Shown one piece after another: positions 1 to 8,307 of a DNA stretch of 11,489 nucleotides. This stretch comes from an uncultured Kangiella sp. (GTDB lineage Bacteria; Pseudomonadota; Gammaproteobacteria; Enterobacterales; DSM-103792): contig CAMLKQ010000043.1 in the NCBI GenBank assembly GCA_946480585.1, forward strand, positions 1 through 11,489. The letters are read 5' to 3'. How positions within the stretch are numbered: position 1 is the first letter of the stretch; every line of letters starts with the position of its first letter. The position numbers and the translations under genes were made by a program. The notes under the pieces were generated by a model. The model worked only from the letters and a program-made list of their open reading frames with translations, did no database searches and was not told where the DNA came from.

Positions 1-1752
1 TCGCACAACTGTTGGGATAACTGCACCAACAACGCCAATGAGATGGAAGCCGCCATTCAGGCCTTTATCAATGGCATTCCGCCAACTTCGGTAGACCCGT
101 CGCTGGTGATCTCGCGGTCGTTGCGCCTGATCGATGGTCTGGTCGCCAGCAGTGGCGGTCGCTATGAGGCCAATGTGGTCGGCCTGTATGAATTCAAAAC
201 AGGAACGGGCGCCACCGCCTTTGACACCAGCGGCGTAGAACCGTCCGCGCATCTGGCGCTCAGCGGTAACGTTGAGTGGGTCGGTGGTTGGGGTTTGCAG
301 TTCGCTGGTGGTAAAGCCCAAGCGACCACATTGAGCTCGAAGAAGTATCACGATCGGATCAAGTCCTCCGGTGAATACTCCATCGAAGCGTGGGTGATCC
401 CGGCCAACGTGACCCAGGATGGCCCAGCTCGGATCGTCAGTTATTCGGGCGGTACCGAAGCCAGCAACTTCACGCTCGGTCAGACCCTGTACAACTACGA
501 TTTCCTGATGCGCCACAGCAATACCGGCGCCGATGGTAACCCGGCGTTGTCGACGGCCGATGCCGACGAACGTCTGCAGGCAGCGCTGCAGCATGTGGTC
601 ATCACCTACGACCCGGTGCGCGGTCGTCGCATCTATGTCAACGGCGAATACACCGAAGATGCTGACAATACCGAAGTGGGTAACCTCAATGACTGGGATG
701 ACACCTTCGCCTTCGTGATCGGTAATGAAGTGTCGAGCGACCGGCCGTGGGCGGGTATTGTCAAACTGGTGGCCGTGCATGATCGGGCCTTGAACGAGTC
801 ACAGATTGCCCAGAACTTCAGTGTCGGGGTTGGTGAGCGCTACTACCTGCTGTTCGGTATTTCGCATCTGCTCGATAACCCTGACTGCTTCATCGGCACG
901 ACCCAGCAGTGCTATATCGCCTACGAGGTCGCGCGTTACGACAGCTACGGTTATCTGTTCAAAGATCCGTTCTTCGTCAGTCTGAACAGTGCCGCAAACA
1001 TCAGTGGTATTCCGCTGCGTGGCATTCGCATTGGCATCAACGGACGTGAGGCCGATGTGGGCCAAAGCTTCGCCAAACTCGACACGACGCTGGCGGGCGA
1101 ACGGCAGGACCTGTCGCCGCTCGGTACCGTAATTGGCTTGGAGAAAGGCCCGAGCAACGACGAGTTCTTCCTGGCATTCGAGCAAATTGGCGCTCGCAGC
1201 AAGTCCTATGTCGAGGCGGATCCGCCGCCGCCGTCCACGCCGGCCGATGGTGAGCCGGAGCCGGTGATCGGTGTCCGTACCTTTGACGAAATTAACGCCA
1301 GCTTGTCGGAGATCACGACCATTCCGGCTACCAATGCGGATGTCGCGGCGCTGTTCACCGAGATCCGGCAAGCGATGCCGAGCGTGGAAACCATCACGGC
1401 ATTCAATTCGGCGCAGCAAATGGCAATCACCCAGCTGTCGATCGAATACTGCAATGCGTTGGTGGACGACAGCAGCCGTCGGGCGAGCTACTTCCCGGGC
1501 TTCAATTTCAGCGCAACCCCGGCATCGGCGTTTACGGTCGGCGGTCGGGCGCAGATCCTGGACCCGCTGCTCAATCGCATTCTGGCCAGCGGTCTCAGCA
1601 CCCAGCCCAGCAATGCCGATGTCCGTGCCGAGTTGGATAGTCTGATCACCACCTTGGTGAGCAGTGGTGGTGCGACAGCAACGCGCACCCAAACCATAGT
1701 CAAAGCCGTCTGCGCTGCCGCGATTGGTAACGCGGCGATGCTGGTGCAGTAA
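1..1752 (+). CDS. LamG-domain (concanavalin A-like) secreted protein, 5' partial
   Basis: The frame is open to the first base of the window, so the ATG at 43 is probably internal. At least 583 residues are visible, numbered here from base 1. Residues 1-25 hold a CWDNC motif and a short helix. Residues about 60-275 read as a LamG/concanavalin A-like jelly-roll: a VVGLYEF opening strand, a YSIEAWV core strand, an HVVITYD strand, an RRIYVNGE hairpin, and a closing HDRALNESQI segment typical of Laminin_G_3 domains. A second beta-rich region follows to about 404, then a proline-rich linker (DPPPPSTP) near 407-414. A helical C-terminal domain starting VRTFDEINASLSEIT contains two cysteines. The LamG fold suggests carbohydrate or protein binding outside the cytoplasm. 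The function is unknown and the export signal would lie upstream of the window. The stop is 13 bp before the Tat-signal gene, so the two are very likely one operon. Confidence 0.85.
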   Translation, partial: SHNCWDNCTNNANEMEAAIQAFINGIPPTSVDPSLVISRSLRLIDGLVASSGGRYEANVVGLYEFKTGTGATAFDTSGVEPSAHLALSGNVEWVGGWGLQFAGGKAQATTLSSKKYHDRIKSSGEYSIEAWVIPANVTQDGPARIVSYSGGTEASNFTLGQTLYNYDFLMRHSNTGADGNPALSTADADERLQAALQHVVITYDPVRGRRIYVNGEYTEDADNTEVGNLNDWDDTFAFVIGNEVSSDRPWAGIVKLVAVHDRALNESQIAQNFSVGVGERYYLLFGISHLLDNPDCFIGTTQQCYIAYEVARYDSYGYLFKDPFFVSLNSAANISGIPLRGIRIGINGREADVGQSFAKLDTTLAGERQDLSPLGTVIGLEKGPSNDEFFLAFEQIGARSKSYVEADPPPPSTPADGEPEPVIGVRTFDEINASLSEITTIPATNADVAALFTEIRQAMPSVETITAFNSAQQMAITQLSIEYCNALVDDSSRRASYFPGFNFSATPASAFTVGGRAQILDPLLNRILASGLSTQPSNADVRAELDSLITTLVSSGGATATRTQTIVKAVCAAAIGNAAMLVQ

Positions 1753-1753
1753 C

Positions 1754-1758
1754 GGGAG
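1754..1758 (+). promoter_or_regulatory. Ribosome binding site of the Tat-signal gene
   Basis: GGGAG lies 7 nt before the ATG at 1766, between the two genes. It decides the start at 1766 over an in-frame upstream GTG/ATG-like start at 1724, which would overlap the preceding gene and has no such site. Confidence 0.6.
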
Positions 1759-1765
1759 CGCCACC

Positions 1766-3394
1766 ATGACCAAACGTATTCGTAATCTGAAGCAGCAGCG
1801 CAATCTGCATCCGGATGCACCGTTGTTGTTCCCGGATCATCCGTTGCCGAAAACACGTCGTGATTTCATTCGTCAGGGCTTGCTGACCGGTGGTGCCGCC
1901 GTGATGGGCACCACGTTGTTCAGCCTGTTTGCCAATCCGCGAGCCGCGTATGCGTTGTCGCCGGATTTGCTGCCCTTGCTTGATGAGTGCGGCATTGCAA
2001 CGCAAGGCGCCGGCAAAGTTCCGTTCATTTGCTTTGACTTGGCAGGCGGCGCGAACATCGCGGGCTCGAATGTCCTGGTCGGCAAGCAAGGTGGTCAGCG
2101 CGATTTTCTGTCCACGGCTGGCTACAGCAAACTGGGCTTGCCCGGTGACATGATCCCGCCGGTGGTGGATGCGACGACCAATGCCGATCACATCGATGAT
2201 CGGTTGGGCCTGTTGTTCCACACCGACAGCGCGTTTTTGCGCGGCATGATGACCACCATGAGCGCGGAAGCCATGGCGCTCACCAATGGTGCGGTCATTG
2301 CGGCCCGCTCGGAGAACGATACCGGCAACAACCCGCACAACCCGATGTACGCGATCAACAAGATCGGCGCTGACGGTTCGTTGCTGACCTTGATCGGCTC
2401 GCAGAGCTCGGAGTCGGGCGGTAACTCGATGGCGCCGTTCGCGATGATCGATCCGTCCAAGCGGCCGACCAAGGTGGATCGCCCCAGCGATGTCACCAGC
2501 TTGGTCGATGTTGGCGACTTGACCAGCCTGCTCAGTCAGGAAGATGCCGTGGCCGTGATGGAGTCCATCTACCGCATCAGTGCCCGCAAGATGGGCCAGG
2601 TGAGTACCGGTATGCCGGGAACCGGTGCCGAAATGACCGATGCGGTGGTCAAGGATCTGGTGCGTTGCGGCTACCTCAAGAGTGCTGATTTGGCCGAGCG
2701 CTTCGGTAACCCGGCGACACTCGACCCGGTGCAGGATACGGTCATCAATGGCGGCATTTTTGATACGACCGAATTTGCCAACGATGGCGAGCTGCGCAAG
2801 ACCGCTGCGATCATGAAGCTGGTGGTCAACGGCTTTGCCGGTGCCGGCACCATTACCATGGGTGGTTTCGATTACCACACCGGTGAGCGGGCAACCGGCG
2901 AGCGCCGCGATTTCCGCGCTGGCGTTTGCATGGGCGCCTGTCTGGAATACGCGCACCGGGTTGGTGTGCCGCTGATGCTGTATGTGTTCAGCGACGGCTC
3001 GCTGTCGTCCAATGGCGCACTCGACATGTCGGTGGAAGGCCGTGGCAAAGGTCAGTGGACCGGCGACAACCAGTCGACGGCAGCGTCGTTCTTCCTGGTC
3101 TACAACCCGAATGGCCGGCCGCAACCTATAGGAGCGACGCCGGACGCGCAGGCGATGAGCCAACAGATCGGTCACTACCGTGACAGCGGCGACGTCGAAA
3201 CCTCGTCCAGCCCGGCGGCCAACAACGTCAACCTGCTGGTCGAAACCGTGGCGCTGAATTATCTGGCGCTGCATAACGAGCTGGGCCGGTTTGAGACGCT
3301 GTTTCCGACCCATGGCCTTGGCAGCGCGGGGGCCCGCGATGCCTTGGTGGCATTTCAACCCATTTGCAATGGCACTATCGCTACGCCGACCTGA
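1766..3394 (+). CDS. Tat-exported DUF1501-like protein
   Basis: A 542-residue protein whose start is chosen at the ATG with GGGAG 7 nt upstream. Residues 30-36 are TRRDFIR, a canonical twin-arginine motif, followed by a hydrophobic stretch (37-56) and a probable signal peptidase site after AYA (residue 63). This predicts folded, possibly cofactor- or metal-loaded, export by Tat. The mature part resembles DUF1501 proteins of the alkaline-phosphatase/sulfatase superfamily. MGGFDYH (FDYH at 368-371) sits where DUF1501 has its FDTH block, and LYVFSDGS (FSD at 408-410) where it has the SDFGRT block. This is a distant, motif-level match made by eye. Some close homologues may carry the misleading label 'general secretion pathway protein GspF', but there is no GspF-like membrane segment here. 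It follows the LamG gene by 13 bp and is closed by a strong terminator. Biochemical activity is unknown. Confidence 0.85.
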   Translation: MTKRIRNLKQQRNLHPDAPLLFPDHPLPKTRRDFIRQGLLTGGAAVMGTTLFSLFANPRAAYALSPDLLPLLDECGIATQGAGKVPFICFDLAGGANIAGSNVLVGKQGGQRDFLSTAGYSKLGLPGDMIPPVVDATTNADHIDDRLGLLFHTDSAFLRGMMTTMSAEAMALTNGAVIAARSENDTGNNPHNPMYAINKIGADGSLLTLIGSQSSESGGNSMAPFAMIDPSKRPTKVDRPSDVTSLVDVGDLTSLLSQEDAVAVMESIYRISARKMGQVSTGMPGTGAEMTDAVVKDLVRCGYLKSADLAERFGNPATLDPVQDTVINGGIFDTTEFANDGELRKTAAIMKLVVNGFAGAGTITMGGFDYHTGERATGERRDFRAGVCMGACLEYAHRVGVPLMLYVFSDGSLSSNGALDMSVEGRGKGQWTGDNQSTAASFFLVYNPNGRPQPIGATPDAQAMSQQIGHYRDSGDVETSSSPAANNVNLLVETVALNYLALHNELGRFETLFPTHGLGSAGARDALVAFQPICNGTIATPT

Positions 3395-3425
3395 TCCGCG
3401 CCATCGGCGCTCTCCTTGGGCGAGC

Positions 3426-3459
3426 AAACCGCACCGGCAACACGGTGCGGTTTTTTTTT
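3426..3459 (+). terminator. Rho-independent terminator after the LamG/Tat pair
   Basis: A perfect 11-bp stem (3426-3436 with 3443-3453) has a 6-nt loop GCAACA and runs into nine consecutive T (3451-3459). It lies 31 bp after the stop of the Tat gene. A smaller GCGCC/GGCGC hairpin at 3398-3410 lies directly after the stop. This ends the upstream operon and separates it from the acylase gene. Confidence 0.93.
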
Positions 3460-3524
3460 GCCCGTTCGGCGGCGAAATTTTGTCGGCGCTGACGCTGCCG
3501 ACTCTGCGCAGCGACCGGCCGGAT

Positions 3525-3533
3525 TGTTATCCT
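3525..3533 (+). promoter_or_regulatory. Possible extended -10 promoter of the acylase gene
   Basis: TGTTATCCT fits an extended -10 (TGn then TATCCT, 4 of 6 matches to TATAAT) about 36 nt before the ATG at 3570. No convincing -35 is visible 17 bp upstream. A promoter is expected here because a strong terminator precedes this gene, but the exact site is a guess. Confidence 0.3.
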
Positions 3534-3569
3534 GTTCACCTTTGCAACGACAGATCAGCCAAGACAACG

Positions 3570-5963
3570 ATGAAGCGATGGTTTCGCATCGGCGCCGCCA
3601 CGGCCGCGGTGCTCGCCGTAGTGGCCGGCCTGGTTGGGTTATGGGGCTATTGGCAGCTGGAAGCCAGTCTGCCGCAGCTCGATGGCCGGATGCCGATGAC
3701 CGGCCTTGCGGCGGAGGTCAGCATCAGCCGCGACGCGCTGGGTACCGCAACTGTGCGCGGGCGCGATCGGATTGATGTCTCCCGGGCGCTCGGTTTTGTT
3801 CACGCCCAAGAACGCTACTTCCAGATGGATTTGCTGCGCCGCCGCGCAGCCGGCGAATTGTCGGCGCTGGTTGGCAAGGCGGCGCTGGCGACCGACCGAG
3901 GTGTCCGCGTACACCGCTTCCGTCACCGCGCCGAACAGATCCTCAGCCACTTGACGCCTACCGAACAAACATTGCTGCTGGCCTATGTCGAGGGTGTAAA
4001 CGCCGGCTTGGCGGCGCTGGCAGAAAAGCCGTTCGAATATTTTCTGCTGGGTGTCGAACCGGAGCCGTGGCAGCCGGCTGACACCTTGCTGACCGCCTAT
4101 GCCATGTACCTGACCCTGCAGGCGTCCGACGGCAGCGCTGAGCTGACCCGCCAGCGCGCGCGCCAGATGCTGCCGCCGGCGCTGTATCGCTTTCTGCGCG
4201 CGCCCGGCAGCGAATGGGATGCTCCGTTGTTTGGCGATGCGTTGGCCGCCGCGGCAATCCCGTCGGCCGATGCGCTGGCGAGCTGGCAGCCGCGGTTGTC
4301 AGCACCGATTTGGGACAGCCAGCAGCCCGATGCGGTTTTTCCCGGCAGCAACAACTGGGCCGTTGCCGGCAGTCACAGCAGCACCGGCGCCGCCATGCTT
4401 GCCAACGACATGCACCTCGGTTTGCAGGTACCGAACATCTGGTTTCGCACCCGGCTGCAGTACGGTGAAAGCGAAAACCCGCAGGACGTGGTCGGCGTCA
4501 GCTTGCCGGGCGCGCCAATGCTGATCGTCGGCAGCAATGGCCGGGTCGCCTGGGGCTTCACCAACAGCTACGGTGATTACAGCGACGTGATTGTGCTCGA
4601 GCAGCCGGAGATCGGGCGCTACCAAACGCCGGACGGCATTCAGCCGCTGATGGTGGTGGAAGAAACCATCGCCATTAAAGGCGAGCCCGCTGAAACCGTG
4701 TTGATTGAAGAAACACGTTGGGGGCCGGTGATTCATACGGACGCGGACGGCAAACGCTACGTGTTTCGCTGGGTCGCCCATGAGCCGGCGCAGGCGATCA
4801 ACCTCGGTTTGCTCGATATCGAACGCAGCGACAACGTATTGCAGGCGCTCAATCTGGCCAAGAAAACCCGGGTACCGTCGCAGAACTTTGTAGTCGCTGA
4901 TCGCGAAGGCAGTATCGGCTGGACGATCATCGGCGCCATTCCACGTCGCGTCGGTTACGACGGCGCCGAACCGGTGTCCTGGGCATCCGGCGAGCATCGC
5001 TGGGATGGCTATCGCGACGCCGACGAATACCCGGAAGTGCTGAACCCGGCGGATGGTCGCATCTGGACCGCCAACGCACGCGTGGTCAGCGGCGAGGCGC
5101 TGGCCGTGCTCGGTGATGGCGGGTACGACTTTGGCGCGCGGGCACGGCAGATCCGCGCCGGCTTGTTTGCACGTGAACAGTTCAGCGAAACCGATTTGCT
5201 CAACGTGGCGCTGGATGATCGCGCACCGGTGCTCAATCGTTGGCAGCAACACCTGCTCGCGTTGCTTGATGAAAATGCCATTGCGGAGCAGCCGCTGCGT
5301 GCTGAGGCACGGGCGCTGATCAGCAACTGGCAGGGCCGGGCCACCATCGACAGCGTCGATTACCGATTGGTGCGCGGCTTCCGGTTTCTGTTGCGTGATG
5401 CACTGTATCGGGCCTGGTTACATCCGCTGTATGAAGTCGATCCGGACACCCGGCCGTCGGTGCTGTCAAATCATTGGGAGGCGGTGGTCTGGCCGGTGTT
5501 GCAACAGCAGCCCGCACATTTGTTGCCAAACGGTTATGCCAGCTGGCGTGAATTCGAGTTGGCGGTGCTCGATGCCTTGTTGCACGGCTTGACCGCAAAC
5601 GGCGATGACCTGCATGGCCAGAATTGGGGCCAAAAAAATCGCGCTGCGATTCAACACCCGTTGAGCCGGTTTGTTCCGTTGCTCGGAAAATATCTGAATG
5701 CACCAGCAGAGCCGTTGCCTGGCGACGCCAACATGCCGCGGGTGCAAGCGCCTACCTTTGGTGCTTCCGAGCGTTTGATTGTGTCGCCCGGCCACGAGAG
5801 CCGCGGCATTTTTCATATGCCGGGCGGCCAGAGTGGCCATCCGTTGTCACCGTTTTATTTGGCCGGCCACGACGCTTGGGCAAAAGGCGAGGGCACGCCG
5901 CTGTTACCGGGTGAAGCACAGCATCTGTTGGTGCTGCATCCGCCTGCACATTTACCACACTGA
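3570..5963 (+). CDS. Penicillin acylase family protein (Ntn hydrolase)
   Basis: A 797-residue precursor. The start is the ATG of MKRWFRIG: longer in-frame starts would cross the terminator and the upstream gene. No strong Shine-Dalgarno is visible. Residues 8-28 form a hydrophobic anchor or signal, so it acts in the periplasm or on the outer face of the inner membrane. [14 protein letters not shown] (79-92) is the family's alpha-subunit signature. PGSNNW places the autocatalytic nucleophile at Ser260, giving an alpha chain plus spacer of 259 residues and a beta chain of 538. LANDMHL (277-283) and [12 protein letters not shown] (321-332) are conserved beta-chain blocks. Asn502 in TANARV is beta-chain position 243, close to the oxyanion Asn241 of E. 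coli penicillin G acylase. The C-terminal [12 protein letters not shown] block is intact. The family cleaves amides such as beta-lactam side chains or acyl-homoserine lactones; the substrate here cannot be read from sequence. It precedes purT by 38 bp. Confidence 0.93.
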   Translation: MKRWFRIGAATAAVLAVVAGLVGLWGYWQLEASLPQLDGRMPMTGLAAEVSISRDALGTATVRGRDRIDVSRALGFVHAQERYFQMDLLRRRAAGELSALVGKAALATDRGVRVHRFRHRAEQILSHLTPTEQTLLLAYVEGVNAGLAALAEKPFEYFLLGVEPEPWQPADTLLTAYAMYLTLQASDGSAELTRQRARQMLPPALYRFLRAPGSEWDAPLFGDALAAAAIPSADALASWQPRLSAPIWDSQQPDAVFPGSNNWAVAGSHSSTGAAMLANDMHLGLQVPNIWFRTRLQYGESENPQDVVGVSLPGAPMLIVGSNGRVAWGFTNSYGDYSDVIVLEQPEIGRYQTPDGIQPLMVVEETIAIKGEPAETVLIEETRWGPVIHTDADGKRYVFRWVAHEPAQAINLGLLDIERSDNVLQALNLAKKTRVPSQNFVVADREGSIGWTIIGAIPRRVGYDGAEPVSWASGEHRWDGYRDADEYPEVLNPADGRIWTANARVVSGEALAVLGDGGYDFGARARQIRAGLFAREQFSETDLLNVALDDRAPVLNRWQQHLLALLDENAIAEQPLRAEARALISNWQGRATIDSVDYRLVRGFRFLLRDALYRAWLHPLYEVDPDTRPSVLSNHWEAVVWPVLQQQPAHLLPNGYASWREFELAVLDALLHGLTANGDDLHGQNWGQKNRAAIQHPLSRFVPLLGKYLNAPAEPLPGDANMPRVQAPTFGASERLIVSPGHESRGIFHMPGGQSGHPLSPFYLAGHDAWAKGEGTPLLPGEAQHLLVLHPPAHLPH

Positions 5964-5966
5964 ATT

Positions 5967-5988
5967 GCCGCCCGTTTCTGTTGGCGGC
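5967..5988 (+). promoter_or_regulatory. Inverted repeat in the acylase-purT gap
   Basis: GCCGCC (5967-5972) pairs exactly with GGCGGC (5983-5988) across a 10-nt loop. It fills the space between the acylase stop and the purT Shine-Dalgarno (GAGG, 5990-5993). There is no T-run after it, so it is not an intrinsic terminator. It could slow decay of the upstream message or modulate initiation at purT. Six pairs in a GC-rich sequence could also be chance. Confidence 0.35.
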
Positions 5989-6001
5989 TGAGGATTTGAT
6001 G

Positions 6002-7231
6002 ATGACGGCTATCGGCACACCACTGACAACAACCGCGACCCGCGTGCTGATGCTGGGCGGCGGCGAACTTGGTAAAGAAGTGGTGATCGAGTTGCAACGT
6101 TTCGGTTGCGAAGTGATCGTTGTGGATCGCTACCCGAATGCACCGGCGATGCAAGTGGCGCATCGTCATCATGTGATTAACATGCTGGATGGAGCTGCTT
6201 TGCGAGAAGTGATTAGCCGCGAATCCCCGCATCTGATCGTGCCGGAGATCGAAGCGATCGCAACCGACATGCTGGTCGAGCTGGAGCAGGAAGGTTTCAC
6301 CGTGGTACCGACGGCACGCGCAGCCAAACTCACCATGAATCGTGAGGGTATTCGGCGACTGGCCGCCGAAGAATTGTCACTGCCGACTTCGCGCTACCGT
6401 TTCGCCGATACGTTCGAAAGTTTTCAGGCGGCGGTGCAAGAAATTGGTATGCCCTGCGTGGTCAAACCCATCATGAGCAGTTCGGGCAAAGGCCAAAGCG
6501 TGATCCGCAGCACGGCTGATATTGCGCATTCGTGGCAGTATGCCCAAGAAGGCGGCCGGGCTGGTAAAGGCCGGGTCATTGTCGAAGGTTTTGTCGACTT
6601 CGACTACGAAATCACCTTGCTGACCGTGCGCAGCCGGCAGGGTACACAGTTCTGCGCGCCCATTGGGCATATCCAGATTGACGGTGATTACCGTGAGTCA
6701 TGGCAGCCGCAGCCGATGTCGCCGGCCGCGCTGGCGCAAAGCGAACACATTGCCCGCACCGTTACGGATGCTCTCGGTGGTTACGGCATTTTTGGCGTGG
6801 AGCTTTTCATCAAAGGCGATCAGGCCATTTTCAGTGAAGTCAGCCCGCGCCCGCACGATACCGGTTTGGTGACGTTGATAGCGCAGGAGCTGTCGGAGTT
6901 TGCCCTGCATGCCCGCGCCATTCTGGGCTTGCCGATCCCGCTGATCCGGCAGTACGGCCCGTCGGCGTCGTGCGCGCTGCTGATCGAAGGCAGCAGCGAA
7001 CAGCTGCGTTTCCATGGCGTCGATGCGGCGCTGGCTGAACCGGACACCCAGCTGCGCTTGTTCGGCAAGCCGGCCGTACAAGGCAAGCGCCGCATGGGCG
7101 TGACGCTGGCCCGCGCCGAGTCGCTGGCCGAGGCCCGCGCCAAGGCCGTTCGCGCGGCAGCGGCGATCACGGTCAGCGATGGTCTGACCGCCGATGCCAG
7201 CGCAGTGAGGAATGTTTCTGTACCGCGCTGA
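6002..7231 (+). CDS. purT: Formate-dependent phosphoribosylglycinamide formyltransferase (GAR transformylase 2)
   Basis: PurT joins formate to GAR with ATP, giving formyl-GAR, ADP and phosphate in cytosolic purine synthesis; it is the folate-independent alternative to PurN. The 409-residue protein aligns by eye to E. coli PurT (392 residues) almost throughout. It has the N-terminal GGGELGKE nucleotide-fold loop (19-26), [13 protein letters not shown] (52-64), [12 protein letters not shown] (80-91), the ATP-grasp loop MSSSGKGQS (158-166), DYRESWQPQ (229-237), and the metal-binding Glu267 in GVELF and Glu279 in [10 protein letters not shown]. The last 18 residues or so extend past the usual end. 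GAGG at 5990-5993 is 8 nt before the ATG at 6002; the ATG at 5999 is an alternative that adds one Met. The gene may be transcribed through from the acylase. I see no convincing PurR box upstream. Confidence 0.97.
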   Translation: MTAIGTPLTTTATRVLMLGGGELGKEVVIELQRFGCEVIVVDRYPNAPAMQVAHRHHVINMLDGAALREVISRESPHLIVPEIEAIATDMLVELEQEGFTVVPTARAAKLTMNREGIRRLAAEELSLPTSRYRFADTFESFQAAVQEIGMPCVVKPIMSSSGKGQSVIRSTADIAHSWQYAQEGGRAGKGRVIVEGFVDFDYEITLLTVRSRQGTQFCAPIGHIQIDGDYRESWQPQPMSPAALAQSEHIARTVTDALGGYGIFGVELFIKGDQAIFSEVSPRPHDTGLVTLIAQELSEFALHARAILGLPIPLIRQYGPSASCALLIEGSSEQLRFHGVDAALAEPDTQLRLFGKPAVQGKRRMGVTLARAESLAEARAKAVRAAAAITVSDGLTADASAVRNVSVPR

Positions 7232-7271
7232 GTGAATCCCCAGCAAAACTGGTGGCTCCGCTCAGCGCACA

Positions 7272-7298
7272 AGCCGCAACAACAAGGCGGCTGTTGTT
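7272..7298 (+). promoter_or_regulatory. Two mutually exclusive short hairpins upstream of the DUF4382 gene
   Basis: AGCCGC (7272-7277) can pair with GCGGCT (7287-7292), or AACAACA (7278-7284) can pair with TGTTGTT (7292-7298). The two pairings compete for base 7292 and cannot stack as a feasible pseudoknot, because no linker separates the 3' arms. They end 13 nt before the GAGGAG ribosome site. I see no other content and no clear promoter in the 92 bp between purT and this gene. Confidence 0.25.
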
Positions 7299-7323
7299 AA
7301 AACAAAGCATGAGGAGAGCCACC

Positions 7324-8229
7324 ATGAAAATGTACAAGGTGTTGATGACGGTCGCGGCCGTTGCTGTATTGGCCGCCTGCGGCAATGGCGACAGCGATGA
7401 CCTCGCTCTCGGCAAACTGGGAATTGGCGTTACCGATGCCCCGGTCGATGAAGCCGACAAAGTGGTCGTGCGCTTCACCGGTATTGAAGTCAAACCGGCC
7501 AGCGGCAACGCCGAAGTGATTACCTTCGCCAGCCCGAAAGACATCGATCTGCTGGCGCTGCAAGGCGGCAACGCTGCGGCGCTGATCAGCGATTACGAAT
7601 TACCAGCCGGCGAATACCAATGGTTGCGTTTGTTGGTGTCGGCCGAGTTCGACAATGTAGTGGATTCCTACATTGAAATTCTCGGCAGCCAGCATGAGCT
7701 GTATGTGCCGAGCGGCTCGGAAACGGGGTTGAAGTTGAACAGCGGCTTTGTTGTGCCGCAAGGCAGTGTCGCCAATTACACCATCGATTTTGATCTGCGC
7801 AAGTCGGTGGTCAAGCCGAACGGCCAGCCGGGTTACTTTCTGAAGCCGTCGCTGCGGATGGTGAACAATGTTGAAGTCGGCAGTGTTTCCGGCAGTATCG
7901 ACTCGGCGGTGATTGCCGGCCAGTGCGAGGGCACGGCACTGGGGGCGGTTTACCTTTTCAGCGGCGACAATGCCGTGGTCGATGATGTCGATGGCGCCGC
8001 GGCTGAACCGTTGGCTTCGGGATTGGTCAGCGTCGATGAGCAGGGCGCCTATGTTTACAGCATCGGCTTCCTGTTGGCGGGCGATTACACCGTCAGCTAC
8101 ACCTGCGATGCCGCGCTGGATACGCCGGAGGCCGACGAGGCCCTCGACTTCTTCGGCACCCAGAACATCGATGTCGCGGCCGGTGCGACCACGACGGTGG
8201 ATTTCAGCGCCGCTGTGCCAACGAATTGA
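7324..8229 (+). CDS. DUF4382 domain lipoprotein
   Basis: A 301-residue protein whose start is decided by GAGGAG (7311-7316) 7 nt before the ATG. Residues 1-18 are a lipoprotein signal ending in the lipobox LAAC (Cys19), followed by Gly and Asn; no Asp sits at +2, so outer-membrane sorting is more likely than inner-membrane retention. An acidic linker leads into residues about 30-180, which match DUF4382: KLGIGVTDAPVDEADKVVVRF, where two-residue-periodic beta strands follow, then LPAGEYQWLRL and FLKPSLRM. The C-terminal part (about 187-301) is a second beta domain, with Cys201 and Cys261 as a possible disulfide and a GAYVYSIGFLLAGDYTVSY stretch like carboxypeptidase-regulatory or Cna-B folds. 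The molecular function of DUF4382 is not known. The next gene also encodes an envelope protein. Confidence 0.9.
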   Translation: MKMYKVLMTVAAVAVLAACGNGDSDDLALGKLGIGVTDAPVDEADKVVVRFTGIEVKPASGNAEVITFASPKDIDLLALQGGNAAALISDYELPAGEYQWLRLLVSAEFDNVVDSYIEILGSQHELYVPSGSETGLKLNSGFVVPQGSVANYTIDFDLRKSVVKPNGQPGYFLKPSLRMVNNVEVGSVSGSIDSAVIAGQCEGTALGAVYLFSGDNAVVDDVDGAAAEPLASGLVSVDEQGAYVYSIGFLLAGDYTVSYTCDAALDTPEADEALDFFGTQNIDVAAGATTTVDFSAAVPTN

Positions 8230-8239
8230 TGGCATCAAT
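8225..8239. promoter_or_regulatory. 15-bp palindrome over the DUF4382 stop codon
   Basis: ATTGATG and CATCAAT are perfect 7-bp arms around a single central G, overlapping the TGA at 8227-8229. The symmetry and size fit an operator for a dimeric regulator of the downstream barrel gene, but it could be chance. No known regulator consensus is recognised. Confidence 0.25.
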
Positions 8240-8258
8240 CTGATCATTTGCATTTGAC

Positions 8259-8302
8259 CTTGTCGCCGGGCTGGATTCAGCTGCAATTCAGCCTGGCACA
8301 AG
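8259..8302 (+). other. Long hairpin between the DUF4382 and barrel genes
   Basis: A stem of 13 pairs (8265-8277 with 8285-8297, two of them G-U) has a 7-nt loop. It is extended by five more pairs (8259-8263 with 8298-8302) after one bulged C at 8264. No T-run follows, so it is at best a weak terminator. It may instead protect the 3' end of the lipoprotein message or form part of the barrel gene's leader. Confidence 0.5.
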
Positions 8303-8307
8303 ACAAT

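Noticed and set aside
10..24. CWDNC as a cytochrome c haem site
   Set aside because: Haem attachment needs CxxCH. Here three residues separate the cysteines and no His follows.
1700..3427. Long antisense reading frame opposite the Tat gene
   Set aside because: It mirrors the codon structure of the + strand gene, is rich in Arg and His, has no recognisable domain and would overlap the terminator. It is a shadow frame. The same applies to the antisense frames at 799-1803, 4299-5252 and 7600-8427.
3482..3502. GTCGGC/GCCGAC hairpin upstream of the acylase gene
   Set aside because: Six pairs in GC-rich sequence with a 9-nt loop, and no T-run or ribosome-site overlap; chance is likely.
3291..3569. 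Upstream extension of the acylase reading frame to 3291
   Set aside because: It would overlap the Tat gene and read through the terminator at 3426-3459. The natural signal-anchor start is MKRWFRIG at 3570.
5981..6001. TTG start for purT at 5981 (or ATG at 5999)
   Set aside because: The TTG lies inside the hairpin and before the GAGG ribosome site. The ATG at 6002 gives the N-terminus matching E. coli PurT and an 8-nt spacing. The ATG at 5999 is possible but adds only one Met.
8254..8259. TTGACC as a -35 box for the barrel gene
   Set aside because: No -10-like sequence lies 16-18 bp downstream; that region is the hairpin stem and loop.
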